A stretch of DNA of 54,170 nt from Lachnospiraceae bacterium (lineage in GTDB: Bacteria; Bacillota; Clostridia; Lachnospirales; Lachnospiraceae): NCBI GenBank assembly GCA_009911195.1, contig QXWV01000013.1:1-54170 (forward strand). The letters run 5' to 3'. Positions 36,841 to 45,455 of this stretch are shown piece by piece. The notes beneath the pieces are model-generated. The model saw only the letters and a list, made by a program, of their open reading frames with translations. It was not told the origin of the DNA and ran no database searches. How positions within the stretch are numbered: the first letter of the stretch is position 1; each line of letters begins with the position of its first letter. The position numbers and the translations under genes were made by a program.

Positions 36841-38441
36841 AATCAAGTGTTATTATCTTTTTAATCATTATCTACATACCGTTGGCTGCCATCGGCATAT
36901 CCCATTTTTTCAGCCTGCCTTTCGATGTGCCATTGGCCGGCTATGTGGATGAAGCGGAAAAGCCTGCCTTTTCATTGGATTCCTTCCTTTCCGCCCAATA
37001 CCAGCCCGCATATTCCGCATGGCTGGACTCCAGCTTATACCCGCGGGGAATCCTGATTAAAACATATGGCTCCCTGAATTATCATCTGTTTAATACGGGC
37101 AACCAAATTCTGGGGCATAATCATGATGTTTTTGAACAATCCTACATCAATGCCCAGCTATGCATTACAGAAGGCGACGATTTTTCATTACAGGAAAATA
37201 AACAGTCCATGCACCTTTTTATAGAAGATTTAACCGCTGTCCAAAAAAAATTACAGGCTTGCGGCAAATCGCTCTATGTTTTTATCACTCCCAGCAAAGC
37301 GGATTTTCATTCCAGCAACATTCCGGAGAAGTATCTCGCATTATCCCGGCCATGTTCCACGAGGGCTGTGGATTATTTCCGGGAATGTATGGAACAGACA
37401 GATATTCCGTATTTTATATGCGCTGATATGAAAGGCCAGTTGGAATACCCTGCCTTCTATACTACCGGTATTCACTGGTCTAAATCTTATGAGCAATTGG
37501 CATCTCATCAAATTATTTCCCATATTTCCCATGTGACGGGGAAAAATTACCGTAATATCATTTTGGGCGATGCCAGTTCCAGCACCCTGCCCTACGAACG
37601 GGATTCCGATGTCTATGACCTTTTAAATATATGGGGGCAAAGAAATAATACTTACTATAAATATAACTGTACCCGGCAATATCCCCAAAAATATCCTGTG
37701 GAATATGACAAAATGCGTTTTCTTATATATGGGGATTCCTTTGGGGAGGGATTGCGCAAAATCATTTTGGATAGTTATCCATATGAAGAAATTTTTTATA
37801 TCAATTATGTGAATTATGTCACGGACAAAAATTCTTCCTATACCTATCTCGAAGGCTCTTGGGATAATTTCGATTTCGGGTACTATTTAGATAATACCGA
37901 TGTGGTGGTTATGGAAATGAATGAGTGTATGATTAAAGACTATACCCTGGGGTTTGCGGAAAACCTGAACCGTTTTCTGGATACCTATTCCCCCAATACC
38001 ACTGAAATAAATCCTATGGCATCGGTAGATGCTTCTTCCGGCGAAGAGTGGAATTATGATTCTATGTACGGAATCTATCCCAAGGATACCGATTTTGCAT
38101 GGGCAGCCCCTTATAGCGAAATGTTTATCCAGGATGCCGGAATTTATGAGGAAGGGATGGAAATCACTTTACGGATACCGGAGCAAATTTTCCTCCAGCA
38201 CCCCACCGATGAGATTTCCATTTACGTTAACGGAAAACAGGTATATAGCTGCCTGTTCCAAGATGAATGGGCGGATTCTGTCATTATCCCCAAAGATGAG
38301 ATTGAAAAAATTGGAACGGACAATGGCCTCTTCCGTGTGGAAATCATCTGCAGCCAGTCCATTACCGGGGACGCACTTTGGCAAAACGGCAACGATAATG
38401 ATTTGGCCATACAAATCAGTTATGTAGGGAGGGCGCGATAA
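36837..38441 (+). CDS. AlgJ/AlgX-like SGNH protein for polysaccharide O-acetylation
   Basis: The 534-residue protein has one N-terminal membrane anchor (about 5-25) and an extracellular SGNH-like domain: TPSKADFH at 151-158, TGIHWS at 210-215 (the His-Trp motif of the AlgJ/AlgX/DHHW group) and YGDSFGEGL at 298-306 holding the nucleophilic serine. The last ~150 residues form a beta-rich, possibly carbohydrate-binding region. Such proteins take acetyl groups delivered through an MBOAT partner and place them on sugars outside the cell. The MBOAT gene follows with a one-base overlap (TAATG), and the upstream gene overlaps by ATGA. Confidence 0.82.
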   Translation: MKSSVIIFLIIIYIPLAAIGISHFFSLPFDVPLAGYVDEAEKPAFSLDSFLSAQYQPAYSAWLDSSLYPRGILIKTYGSLNYHLFNTGNQILGHNHDVFEQSYINAQLCITEGDDFSLQENKQSMHLFIEDLTAVQKKLQACGKSLYVFITPSKADFHSSNIPEKYLALSRPCSTRAVDYFRECMEQTDIPYFICADMKGQLEYPAFYTTGIHWSKSYEQLASHQIISHISHVTGKNYRNIILGDASSSTLPYERDSDVYDLLNIWGQRNNTYYKYNCTRQYPQKYPVEYDKMRFLIYGDSFGEGLRKIILDSYPYEEIFYINYVNYVTDKNSSYTYLEGSWDNFDFGYYLDNTDVVVMEMNECMIKDYTLGFAENLNRFLDTYSPNTTEINPMASVDASSGEEWNYDSMYGIYPKDTDFAWAAPYSEMFIQDAGIYEEGMEITLRIPEQIFLQHPTDEISIYVNGKQVYSCLFQDEWADSVIIPKDEIEKIGTDNGLFRVEIICSQSITGDALWQNGNDNDLAIQISYVGRAR

Positions 38442-39820
38442 TGGTATTTTCTTCCTCAGTCTTTCTATTTATTTTTCTTCCGGTACTTCTGCTCCTATAT
38501 TTTATTGCAGGGAAAAAAGCCAAGAATATCGTCTTGCTTTTTGCCTCCCTTTTTTTCTATGCATGGGGCGAACCGAGGAATATTATTGTTATGCTTTTAT
38601 CTATCGCTATCAATTATTTTTTAGCGATTGGGATGGAAAAAAGCATGAGCCGCCGAAAACTGTATTTCCTCCTTGCCGTTTTTTATAACATCGGCATTCT
38701 GTTTATTTTCAAATATCTGAATTTCACTGTGGATACGGTAAACCGGCTGCTGGAACATCCGATTGCCCTCCGCCGGGTTGCCCTCCCTATAGGGATATCC
38801 TTTTATACTTTTCAGATGATGTCCTATGTAATAGATGTTTACAGGGGAAATGTGAAAGTACAGAAAAACATACTAAGCCTGGGATTGTATATCTCGCTTT
38901 TCCCACAATTAATCGCCGGGCCTATTGTCAGATATATTGATATTGAAGGGCAGCTCGCTTGCCGTACTTTTAGCTGGGAAAACATGCATGACGGTATATG
39001 CCGTTTTGCCATCGGCTTTTCCAAAAAGATATTATTGGCAGACCAGTTATCTGTATTTGTGGACCTTGCCTTTGCCGGCCAATATCCTTCCATCATTGCA
39101 AATTGGGCAGGAATCATAGGATATACTCTTCAGATTTATTTTGATTTCAGCGGTTATTCGGATATGGCCATAGGTTTAGGGAAAATGTTCGGCTTCAGCT
39201 TTCCTGAAAATTTCAACTATCCGTACATATCGAAGTCCATCCAGGAATTTTGGCGCAGATGGCACATAACATTAGGGTCATGGTTTCGGGATTATCTTTA
39301 TATCCCCCTTGGCGGAAGCAGACATGGAAAATTAAAAACATATATCAACATATCCATTGTCTTTCTTCTGACCGGCTTATGGCATGGCGCCAGTTTTAAT
39401 TTTATCTTATGGGGAGGATATTATGCCCTGTTCCTCATTGCAGAGCGGATGGGCCTTGGGAAAGTACTGGAAAAGCTGCCCGCTTTTGCCAGGCATATTT
39501 ATGCTATTTTAGCCATTATGGTTGGATGGGTATTTTTCCGGGCCAGTACATGGACGGAAGCAATCCGCTATCTCCATGGCATGTTCTCCCTGTCGGGAAA
39601 TGATGTGGCTCATTTTAATTATATTATGAACGGGAAATATTGGTTCTGCATGGTAGCGGGCATTTTCCTCTCCCTCCCCCATAAAAACATAACGGCTTTA
39701 ATACAGAAATCCAGTGCTGGCAGGGCATTGGCGGATATGAGCATCCTTGCCGTATTTTATATTGCCATTTGCTATATGATAGGAAGCGGCTACAGCCCCT
39801 TTCTATACTTCCGCTTTTAA
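38441..39820 (+). CDS. MBOAT O-acyltransferase, AlgI/PatA-like
   Basis: The 459-residue protein has about ten membrane helices and the full MBOAT pattern: PIGISFYTFQMMSYVIDVYRG at about 116-136, YFDFSGYSDMAIGLG at 233-247, EFWRRWHITLGSWFRDYLYIPLGGSR at 269-294, and the catalytic histidine H315 in LTGLWHGAS. It carries acetyl from a cytoplasmic donor through the membrane for the SGNH partner encoded upstream. Its stop lies only 17 bases from the stop of the convergent GT-C gene, and no terminator is seen between them. Confidence 0.93.
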   Translation: MVFSSSVFLFIFLPVLLLLYFIAGKKAKNIVLLFASLFFYAWGEPRNIIVMLLSIAINYFLAIGMEKSMSRRKLYFLLAVFYNIGILFIFKYLNFTVDTVNRLLEHPIALRRVALPIGISFYTFQMMSYVIDVYRGNVKVQKNILSLGLYISLFPQLIAGPIVRYIDIEGQLACRTFSWENMHDGICRFAIGFSKKILLADQLSVFVDLAFAGQYPSIIANWAGIIGYTLQIYFDFSGYSDMAIGLGKMFGFSFPENFNYPYISKSIQEFWRRWHITLGSWFRDYLYIPLGGSRHGKLKTYINISIVFLLTGLWHGASFNFILWGGYYALFLIAERMGLGKVLEKLPAFARHIYAILAIMVGWVFFRASTWTEAIRYLHGMFSLSGNDVAHFNYIMNGKYWFCMVAGIFLSLPHKNITALIQKSSAGRALADMSILAVFYIAICYMIGSGYSPFLYFRF

Positions 39821-39837
39821 AAAAACGTTCCTTCGCG

Positions 39838-41769
39838 CTACTCCAGTTCGTAAATGCTCCACAGCCCTTTCCGGGCAACCAGACGATATCCCTCCAATTC
39901 CGGGCAGCTTTCCAGTATCATCTCAAGGCTGTCCTCCTGGGTATCGTAGTCCGCCGCATACACAATTGCCTTTCCGCAGCTTTTAATCGCTTCGTCTGTT
40001 ATTTTCTCCAGATTTCCCTCGCTGGCAAAATAAATTCTGTCATACTCCATCAATTCCTGGGAGCACCACCAGACATGATAAGGTGTAGCATCATTGTACA
40101 ATACGATTACAGGGCTATGGGCATTTGCTTTCGCATATTCCACATTCGCCCCCTCCTCCTCGTAAAGAAAGATAACCTTACCGGCCGCCAGCCCATGGAT
40201 ATCATCCGCCAGAAACAGCAGCATAAGCGCCATTAGCCCAATCCCGCAAGCCAATCGTGCCCGTGGGATTTTCCCTTCCCACAAGTGGCCATGATTTTCT
40301 TCCCTTCCCGAATCCCCCTTTTCTTCCCCGAAGGGCTTGTCTTCCGAGGCATCCCTATTTATGGAAAAACATACGTTTCCTGCCCAAAGGGAATAAACGG
40401 CATCCATCACCAGAAGCAGTACAATCCCATAAATAGGCAGTTGATAACGGTTCGATGTTTCGTACAGCAGAAGTGCCGTCTTGGAAACTGTGAAAAAATA
40501 TCCGCAGGATGCAAATAGCAGCAGAAAATATGCCCTCTTCTCCCCTTGTCCGGCCATTCCCGGCGCTGCCTGCCTGCCCTTTTCCACCATCATTCCCCCG
40601 GCTGCTAAAATACCCCTTTTTCCATCCCTGTATTTCCTCGCAGCAAGCAATCCCCCCATAAGGGCAATCAGCAACACCCACAGCCCCAAAAAGCCGTCAA
40701 ATAAATATTCATTCATCAGTCCGCCGAAAAAATGCAGCCTGTCCCCGGTATTGGCAGCATCCAGAAATTCCGAGGCTGCCCCTGTTCCCCTATATCCCCT
40801 GAAAATATGGGAAAGGCTGGCCGGATAGCTTAGAACCGCAAGCAACAGGGAAATGCCGCAGGACATCCCATATTTCATGCAGTTCCATATTTTCCTGTCC
40901 GTCCATAATCTCCACAGGCAATAAAATACCGCTGTAAAAAACAAAAAAATAATATAATAATACTGGGTTAAAAATCCAAAATAGTTCACAGCCATCAGGG
41001 GAAGCAGGAAAGAACCCAACCTCATATCCCGTTTTATTATAGCGCGTACATGGAGGCAGGCGCAGGCCAGTACAAATACCGTCAGCCATTCATACATCCT
41101 GATAAACATCACTCCGGAAATAATCACCCCGTTAAACCCATAAACCGCGGTAACCGCAAATGCCAGCCATCTGTTCTTCCCGCCCACCATGTAGCCAAGC
41201 CATGACAACAGCACGAAATTAACTGCAAACGCCGCGATATTTACGCCAATACCCAGCCATTTGCTGAACACTCCCGGGAAAAGGGAGCATACGGTATGGA
41301 GCAGGAAATAAAAAAACGGGGGGTGCACATCCCAGGACTGTACCGTAGACACCAGGCCATACCGAAACCTCTCCCCTTCCAGTACAACAAATTCATTCCG
41401 GAAAGTATCCCTGTCCACCCACTCCCTGTCCGGCTCAAACAGCCCTGCCGTGCGGTTTGTGGAATAATAGGAATAATATTCGTCCTCATGGAATCCCGCT
41501 TTCCTGTTCCCATAATAGAGCAGCAGCATGATTTGCAGGATGAGCAAAATAAACAGAGCCGCATACCAAAGCCTGCCCGGTCTTTTTTCCGGACCACCAT
41601 ATTTGATATTATTGTTCCGTCCTGTATACACTTCTGACTCTGCATATGACTTTTGATTTACATGCAGCTTTTGCCCTGCACTTGGCTTTTTCCCCGTATA
41701 GTTCTTTTGCCCTGCAAAATTCTTTTGATTTGCGCATGTTTTTTGTTCTGCCTGCGGCTTTTGTTCCAT
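39838..41769 (-). CDS. GT-C glycosyltransferase-like membrane protein with N-terminal hexapeptide repeats
   Basis: The 643-residue protein has a cytosolic N-terminus of about 65 residues followed by roughly eleven helices. GFHEDEYYSYYSTN at 92-105 (acidic pair in the first outer loop) and WDVHPPFFYFLLH at 146-158 are GT39/PMT-type GT-C signatures. Residues 4-51 are eight tandem hexapeptides of form K-x-x-A/T-G/N-Q, encoded by an 18-base DNA repeat. It ends the assembly operon, converging on the MBOAT gene. A function in adding sugar from polyprenyl-phosphate on the outer face is inferred from fold. Confidence 0.8.
   Translation of the reverse strand: MEQKPQAEQKTCANQKNFAGQKNYTGKKPSAGQKLHVNQKSYAESEVYTGRNNNIKYGGPEKRPGRLWYAALFILLILQIMLLLYYGNRKAGFHEDEYYSYYSTNRTAGLFEPDREWVDRDTFRNEFVVLEGERFRYGLVSTVQSWDVHPPFFYFLLHTVCSLFPGVFSKWLGIGVNIAAFAVNFVLLSWLGYMVGGKNRWLAFAVTAVYGFNGVIISGVMFIRMYEWLTVFVLACACLHVRAIIKRDMRLGSFLLPLMAVNYFGFLTQYYYIIFLFFTAVFYCLWRLWTDRKIWNCMKYGMSCGISLLLAVLSYPASLSHIFRGYRGTGAASEFLDAANTGDRLHFFGGLMNEYLFDGFLGLWVLLIALMGGLLAARKYRDGKRGILAAGGMMVEKGRQAAPGMAGQGEKRAYFLLLFASCGYFFTVSKTALLLYETSNRYQLPIYGIVLLLVMDAVYSLWAGNVCFSINRDASEDKPFGEEKGDSGREENHGHLWEGKIPRARLACGIGLMALMLLFLADDIHGLAAGKVIFLYEEEGANVEYAKANAHSPVIVLYNDATPYHVWWCSQELMEYDRIYFASEGNLEKITDEAIKSCGKAIVYAADYDTQEDSLEMILESCPELEGYRLVARKGLWSIYELE
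41617..41760 (-). repeat. Eight 18-bp tandem repeats coding K-x-x-A-G-Q hexapeptides
   Basis: Within the GT-C gene, eight successive 18-base units share a CTTTTG/CTTTTT edge on the plus strand and encode hexapeptides such as KNFAGQ, KPSAGQ and KLHVNQ. The units have drifted in sequence but hold the period exactly over 144 bases. Copy number may vary between strains. Confidence 0.8.
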
Positions 41770-41804
41770 ATACTTATCCTGCCCTGTCTATTTATTCATA
41801 GTTT

Positions 41805-42815
41805 CTAATTCCTCATTTTCATCTTCCACTCATGCACCCGGCGCACGGTCTTTGGCGCCGCGGTAAGCAGCAGTAAATAAATTTTATTCTTTGCTGTCAA
41901 AAATGGGTTGCCTATCGTGTCTGCCAGATGTTTCCGTAAATATTTTTTTACCGATTGGTAAAAAGTATTATCCCCTGTCATATTTTCCACCGGAATGTGA
42001 AGCATATAATCCAGCCTTTGATACAATCCAAAACGAACCGCTTCCCTTTTCAGCGCAGGATAGCTTTCCTCCACGATTCGCTCCACCATATCCGCATTAT
42101 CCACGATATCAAGAAATACCCGCGAAAAATCTTTTCTGGATTTCTTCCGCGTATTGCTTCCTGTCCGGTAAAATACATGATAATACTGCTCCGGTAAGAT
42201 TGCGACTCCCGCATCCCCGCCTTCCTCCTGCATTTCCGCCAGCATTTCCACCAGAAGATGAAAATCTTCATTGAGCACCCCTTCCGGGAATCTGTGATGC
42301 CCGAACAATGCCCTATGAGTCAGCTTCGTACAGTAGGAACAATCCCCCCTGTGAAGCAGCAATTCCCTCATAAATTGCTCTGCCCTGCAAATATATGCCT
42401 CTTTAGGCGGCTCACACACATTGGGCAGGCGGTTACCGTTTTCGTCGATTTCATCCCGGGAAATCTGTGCGATTGGTACATTTTTCTCTATAATACATTC
42501 CATCAGCTTCTCATACATCTGCGGCTCAATATAGTCATCGCTGTCCACAAAGGCCAGATATTCCCCTGCCGCCATGCCAATTCCCAGATTCCTCGCCGAA
42601 GAGGAGCCGCCATTGGCCTTATGGAATACGCGGATTCTTTCATCCTGCGCCGCCAGTTCATCCACCAGCTTCTCCGTGCCGTCATTGGAGCCGTCATCTA
42701 CCAATAAAATCTCCAGATTCCGGTAGGTCTGGCTGCAAATGGACTGTACACATCTGGGAAGGCAGTCCATAATATTATAAACCGGTACAATTACACTGAT
42801 TAGCTCTTGCGTCAT
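41805..42815 (-). CDS. Glycosyltransferase family 2
   Basis: The 336-residue GT-A enzyme begins ISVIVPVYNIMDCLPRC, has VDDGSNDGTEKL, GGSSSARNLGIG and the donor/metal motif VDSDDYIEP at about 91-99, all standard for GT2 enzymes acting on capsular repeats. There are no membrane helices, so it acts at the cytosolic membrane face. A canonical ribosome binding site is weak. It lies between two glycosyltransferase genes of the assembly operon. The sugar it transfers cannot be told. Confidence 0.9.
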   Translation of the reverse strand: MTQELISVIVPVYNIMDCLPRCVQSICSQTYRNLEILLVDDGSNDGTEKLVDELAAQDERIRVFHKANGGSSSARNLGIGMAAGEYLAFVDSDDYIEPQMYEKLMECIIEKNVPIAQISRDEIDENGNRLPNVCEPPKEAYICRAEQFMRELLLHRGDCSYCTKLTHRALFGHHRFPEGVLNEDFHLLVEMLAEMQEEGGDAGVAILPEQYYHVFYRTGSNTRKKSRKDFSRVFLDIVDNADMVERIVEESYPALKREAVRFGLYQRLDYMLHIPVENMTGDNTFYQSVKKYLRKHLADTIGNPFLTAKNKIYLLLLTAAPKTVRRVHEWKMKMRN

Positions 42816-42873
42816 ATAACATATTACCCTGTAACCGTCCAGTTGCCTGTACTGTTACACAATCCTTTCCTTC

Positions 42874-44052
42874 CTACTTCCTCCCCGAGGCCATCACTTC
42901 AGCTACGCTCAAAGGCCCTTCCTTCGCCGGAGCAATCCGTCCCTCTTTTACCCACTCCCTGCAAAACCGTATCAGTTCTCCCGCCGCATGCTCTGCATTC
43001 CACAGGCTGGTAATCGTGCGGTAGGCTTCTTTCCCCAGCCTGACGGCCAGTTCCTTCCGGGCGGCCAGTTCCTTCACCAGCTTTGCAAACTCTTCATAAG
43101 AACCGCCCTGATAGATAAACCCGTTTTCCCCATGCCTTATCAAAAAGGGGACAGCTCCGGCCTCTCCATTGGCCACCACCGCGCATCCGCTGTTCATCGC
43201 CTCATTCACCACAGCCCCCCATCCTTCCAGATGATTGCTTGTAAAAAGGTGGATATGGCATTTCTCCATAATCCTTCGTACTGTTTCCGGACTCGTATAC
43301 CCATAAAAAGTGAAAAATTCCTTCAAGCCCTTTTCTTCCACCTGGCGTTTCAGTTCCGACTCCAGCTCCCCGCTGCCCGCCATATGAATATGGAAACCTT
43401 TTCCTTCCTTAGATAATTCTTCCCCTATTTTCACCGCAAATTCAGGATGCTTCAAAGGCATAAAGCGCCCTGCCCAGACTATATGCACCTTTCCGTCCTT
43501 TTCCTTCATGGATTCCAATTCCGTTTCATTATAGTGCCTTGTTTCCGGGAAGTAGCCAAAACGAAGCATTTTATCCGGATATGCCCTTACCAGCCGGAAA
43601 TCCGATGCCACATAAGCCCCGGCACACAGCAGGCAGACCGCTTCTTTACGGAATCTGGTATGGTCTTTGTACTTTTTCACAAGGCCCCTGGGTGAAACTG
43701 CCTTCCATTGCCCTTCCCGGTACAGCCTTTCGCTCAAACGCAGGGAAGGCTTTCCCTCTTTCAAGCGCCTTTCTATCATATCCGTCGCATCCAGCAAGTC
43801 CTCCCGGCTAATCCATCCGAATACTGCAATATCACTTTCCAGAATCAACTTCCGGCACTCTTCCTCTTCCTCATAGAAACAGCGTACATATGGAAGTCTG
43901 CTGCCCTCCGTTCCCCAGCCCATGGCCATCCGTTCCTCTTCCATAGGCTCCGTCTCGATAAAATGGTAGCCTTCCCCCAGTTCCCGGTAGCATGCATCCG
44001 AAAACGGAATCTGATGATGGTTGATATAATTGGATACAAAAGTAATCGTCAT
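42874..44052 (-). CDS. Glycosyltransferase family 4 (GT-B)
   Basis: About 392 residues with the GT-B layout: an N-terminal acceptor domain (ITFVSNYINHHQIPF) and a C-terminal domain with VWAGRFMPLKHPEF at about 215-228 and the donor motif HLEGWGAVVNEAMNSGCAVVAN at about 295-316. It resembles WaaG-type GT4 enzymes. The ATG overlaps the stop of the preceding GT4 as ATGA, with GGGAG eight bases upstream; a TTG at 44058 is in frame. The donor is unknown. Confidence 0.88.
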   Translation of the reverse strand: MTITFVSNYINHHQIPFSDACYRELGEGYHFIETEPMEEERMAMGWGTEGSRLPYVRCFYEEEEECRKLILESDIAVFGWISREDLLDATDMIERRLKEGKPSLRLSERLYREGQWKAVSPRGLVKKYKDHTRFRKEAVCLLCAGAYVASDFRLVRAYPDKMLRFGYFPETRHYNETELESMKEKDGKVHIVWAGRFMPLKHPEFAVKIGEELSKEGKGFHIHMAGSGELESELKRQVEEKGLKEFFTFYGYTSPETVRRIMEKCHIHLFTSNHLEGWGAVVNEAMNSGCAVVANGEAGAVPFLIRHGENGFIYQGGSYEEFAKLVKELAARKELAVRLGKEAYRTITSLWNAEHAAGELIRFCREWVKEGRIAPAKEGPLSVAEVMASGRK

Positions 44053-45455
44053 TGGCAAATCTCCCTGTATATTTCCAGCAGCCTTTTAAAATTCTTATCC
44101 CCATTATGGACATCCATTGCCCGCTTTCTTGCCGCCTGCGCCCTCCGCACTGTCTCTTCCGGCTCACCCCAGGCACGGAGCACACATTCTGCCAGCTTCT
44201 CCACATTTCCTGCTTCATAAAGAAGCCCTTCTTTGCCATCCTCTATCATGCTTGGAATCCCCCCCGTGCATGCGGCTGCCACCGGTACGCCAAGAAGCAT
44301 GGCTTCCCCCATGGAATTCGGCGAGTTTTCCAAAGATGACGGGCATATAAACAAACTGCTTTTTAAAAATTCTTCTTTCATTTCTTCCGCTGTAAGACGC
44401 CCTAAAATCTTCACATGCCCTTCCAGATGCAGCGATTTTATCAGCTCCAGCAAGTATTTTCCATAAGAGGAAATCTTTATTTTATCTTTGATTGTCCGGT
44501 CCTCTATCACACTATTGCCAGCCACATATATGCAGGCTTCCGGATATTGGGCCAGGATTTTAGGCAATGCCTCCAGCACATAATGGAATCCCTTTAATGG
44601 ATAATCCCCCTGGCTTAAAAATATGCGGTATGGGCTGCTGTTTTCCCTTTTCCATCCGCCGCTGTAAAACGGTGTCCGCATCGTTTCATTCATAAAATGA
44701 TACTTGGCTTTCCCGTTTACTTTTTTCGTTTCTTCCCTGTCAAAATCCGTTCTTCCCGTTATGTGCAAAACCCCTTTTATGGCTTCTTTTTCCCTCTCCC
44801 CGCGTATCCTGAACTTCTCCTGCTGCTCCAGGATGCCATCCTTTTTCAGCCAGTCGCGGAAAGTTCTCCTGTCTATGACCTTCCGGGGCAAATCGGCCAT
44901 ATACGCTTCCGCACAGGCAAAGCACAAGCCCTGAATCCCAATTAAAGTCCGCCCCGGGCATCCATAGGCCCGCACCATAGCGAGGGTGTGGGGGAACTCC
45001 GTTCCGAAAATATGCACCATATCCGGCTTAAAGTCCGCAATAATTTCTTTGAAACGCACTTCCATCCTCTCATCATACAGCTCCGGCGCTGCCAGCTTTT
45101 CTACAAATGCGTAGCAAAGCACACCTGACTCCTTCAGCCTGATTTTCCCTTCTTTTCCAAGAGGGCTGTCATTTCCCATCTGTGTTTCCTCTACCGGAAA
45201 ACAAATGCCCAATTCTATTTCCCTCTCCGTAGTGCCACTGCCCTCTTTGAAAGCTTCCGCAACATCACTGTCCTCTTTAAAGGCTTCCGCAATGCCCTCT
45301 CCTTCTTTGCAGGCTTCCGCTACTTCCGCTGCCTTACCTTCTTTACATATCCTCCCATATATCCCGCTCAGCCACCCTTCCCTATTGCTATAGGGCATCC
45401 CCAGCTCTTCGCCGATAGCCGGAAGCATAATATTGCACAACCATAATATTTTCAT
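44049..45455 (-). CDS. Glycosyltransferase family 4 with internal decapeptide repeats
   Basis: The 468-residue GT-B enzyme has its C-terminal domain intact: RIFLSQGDYPLKGFHYVLEAL at about 283-303, GRLTAEEM and CPSSLENSPNSMGEAMLLGVP at about 375-395. The N-terminal domain is interrupted at residues 45-74 by three ten-residue repeats (VAEACKEGEG, IAEAFKEDSD, VAEAFKEGSG), predicted as a charged helical insert. The next gene starts within its stop codon. The repeat insert looks recent at DNA level. It is one of two adjacent GT4 genes in the assembly operon. Confidence 0.87.
   Translation of the reverse strand: MKILWLCNIMLPAIGEELGMPYSNREGWLSGIYGRICKEGKAAEVAEACKEGEGIAEAFKEDSDVAEAFKEGSGTTEREIELGICFPVEETQMGNDSPLGKEGKIRLKESGVLCYAFVEKLAAPELYDERMEVRFKEIIADFKPDMVHIFGTEFPHTLAMVRAYGCPGRTLIGIQGLCFACAEAYMADLPRKVIDRRTFRDWLKKDGILEQQEKFRIRGEREKEAIKGVLHITGRTDFDREETKKVNGKAKYHFMNETMRTPFYSGGWKRENSSPYRIFLSQGDYPLKGFHYVLEALPKILAQYPEACIYVAGNSVIEDRTIKDKIKISSYGKYLLELIKSLHLEGHVKILGRLTAEEMKEEFLKSSLFICPSSLENSPNSMGEAMLLGVPVAAACTGGIPSMIEDGKEGLLYEAGNVEKLAECVLRAWGEPEETVRRAQAARKRAMDVHNGDKNFKRLLEIYREICQ
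45234..45323 (-). repeat. Three 30-bp tandem repeats in a GT4 gene
   Basis: Three consecutive 30-base units code for V/I-A-E-A-C/F-K-E-x-x-x decapeptides. A partial fourth unit (CKEGKAAE) precedes them. The plus-strand core is CTTTxxAGGCTTCCGC in each unit. The period is a multiple of three, so copy changes would keep the frame. Confidence 0.75.

Noticed and set aside
41617-41760. The 18-base tandem repeat as a CRISPR array
   Set aside because: Units are contiguous without spacers, degenerate, and lie in frame inside a coding sequence.
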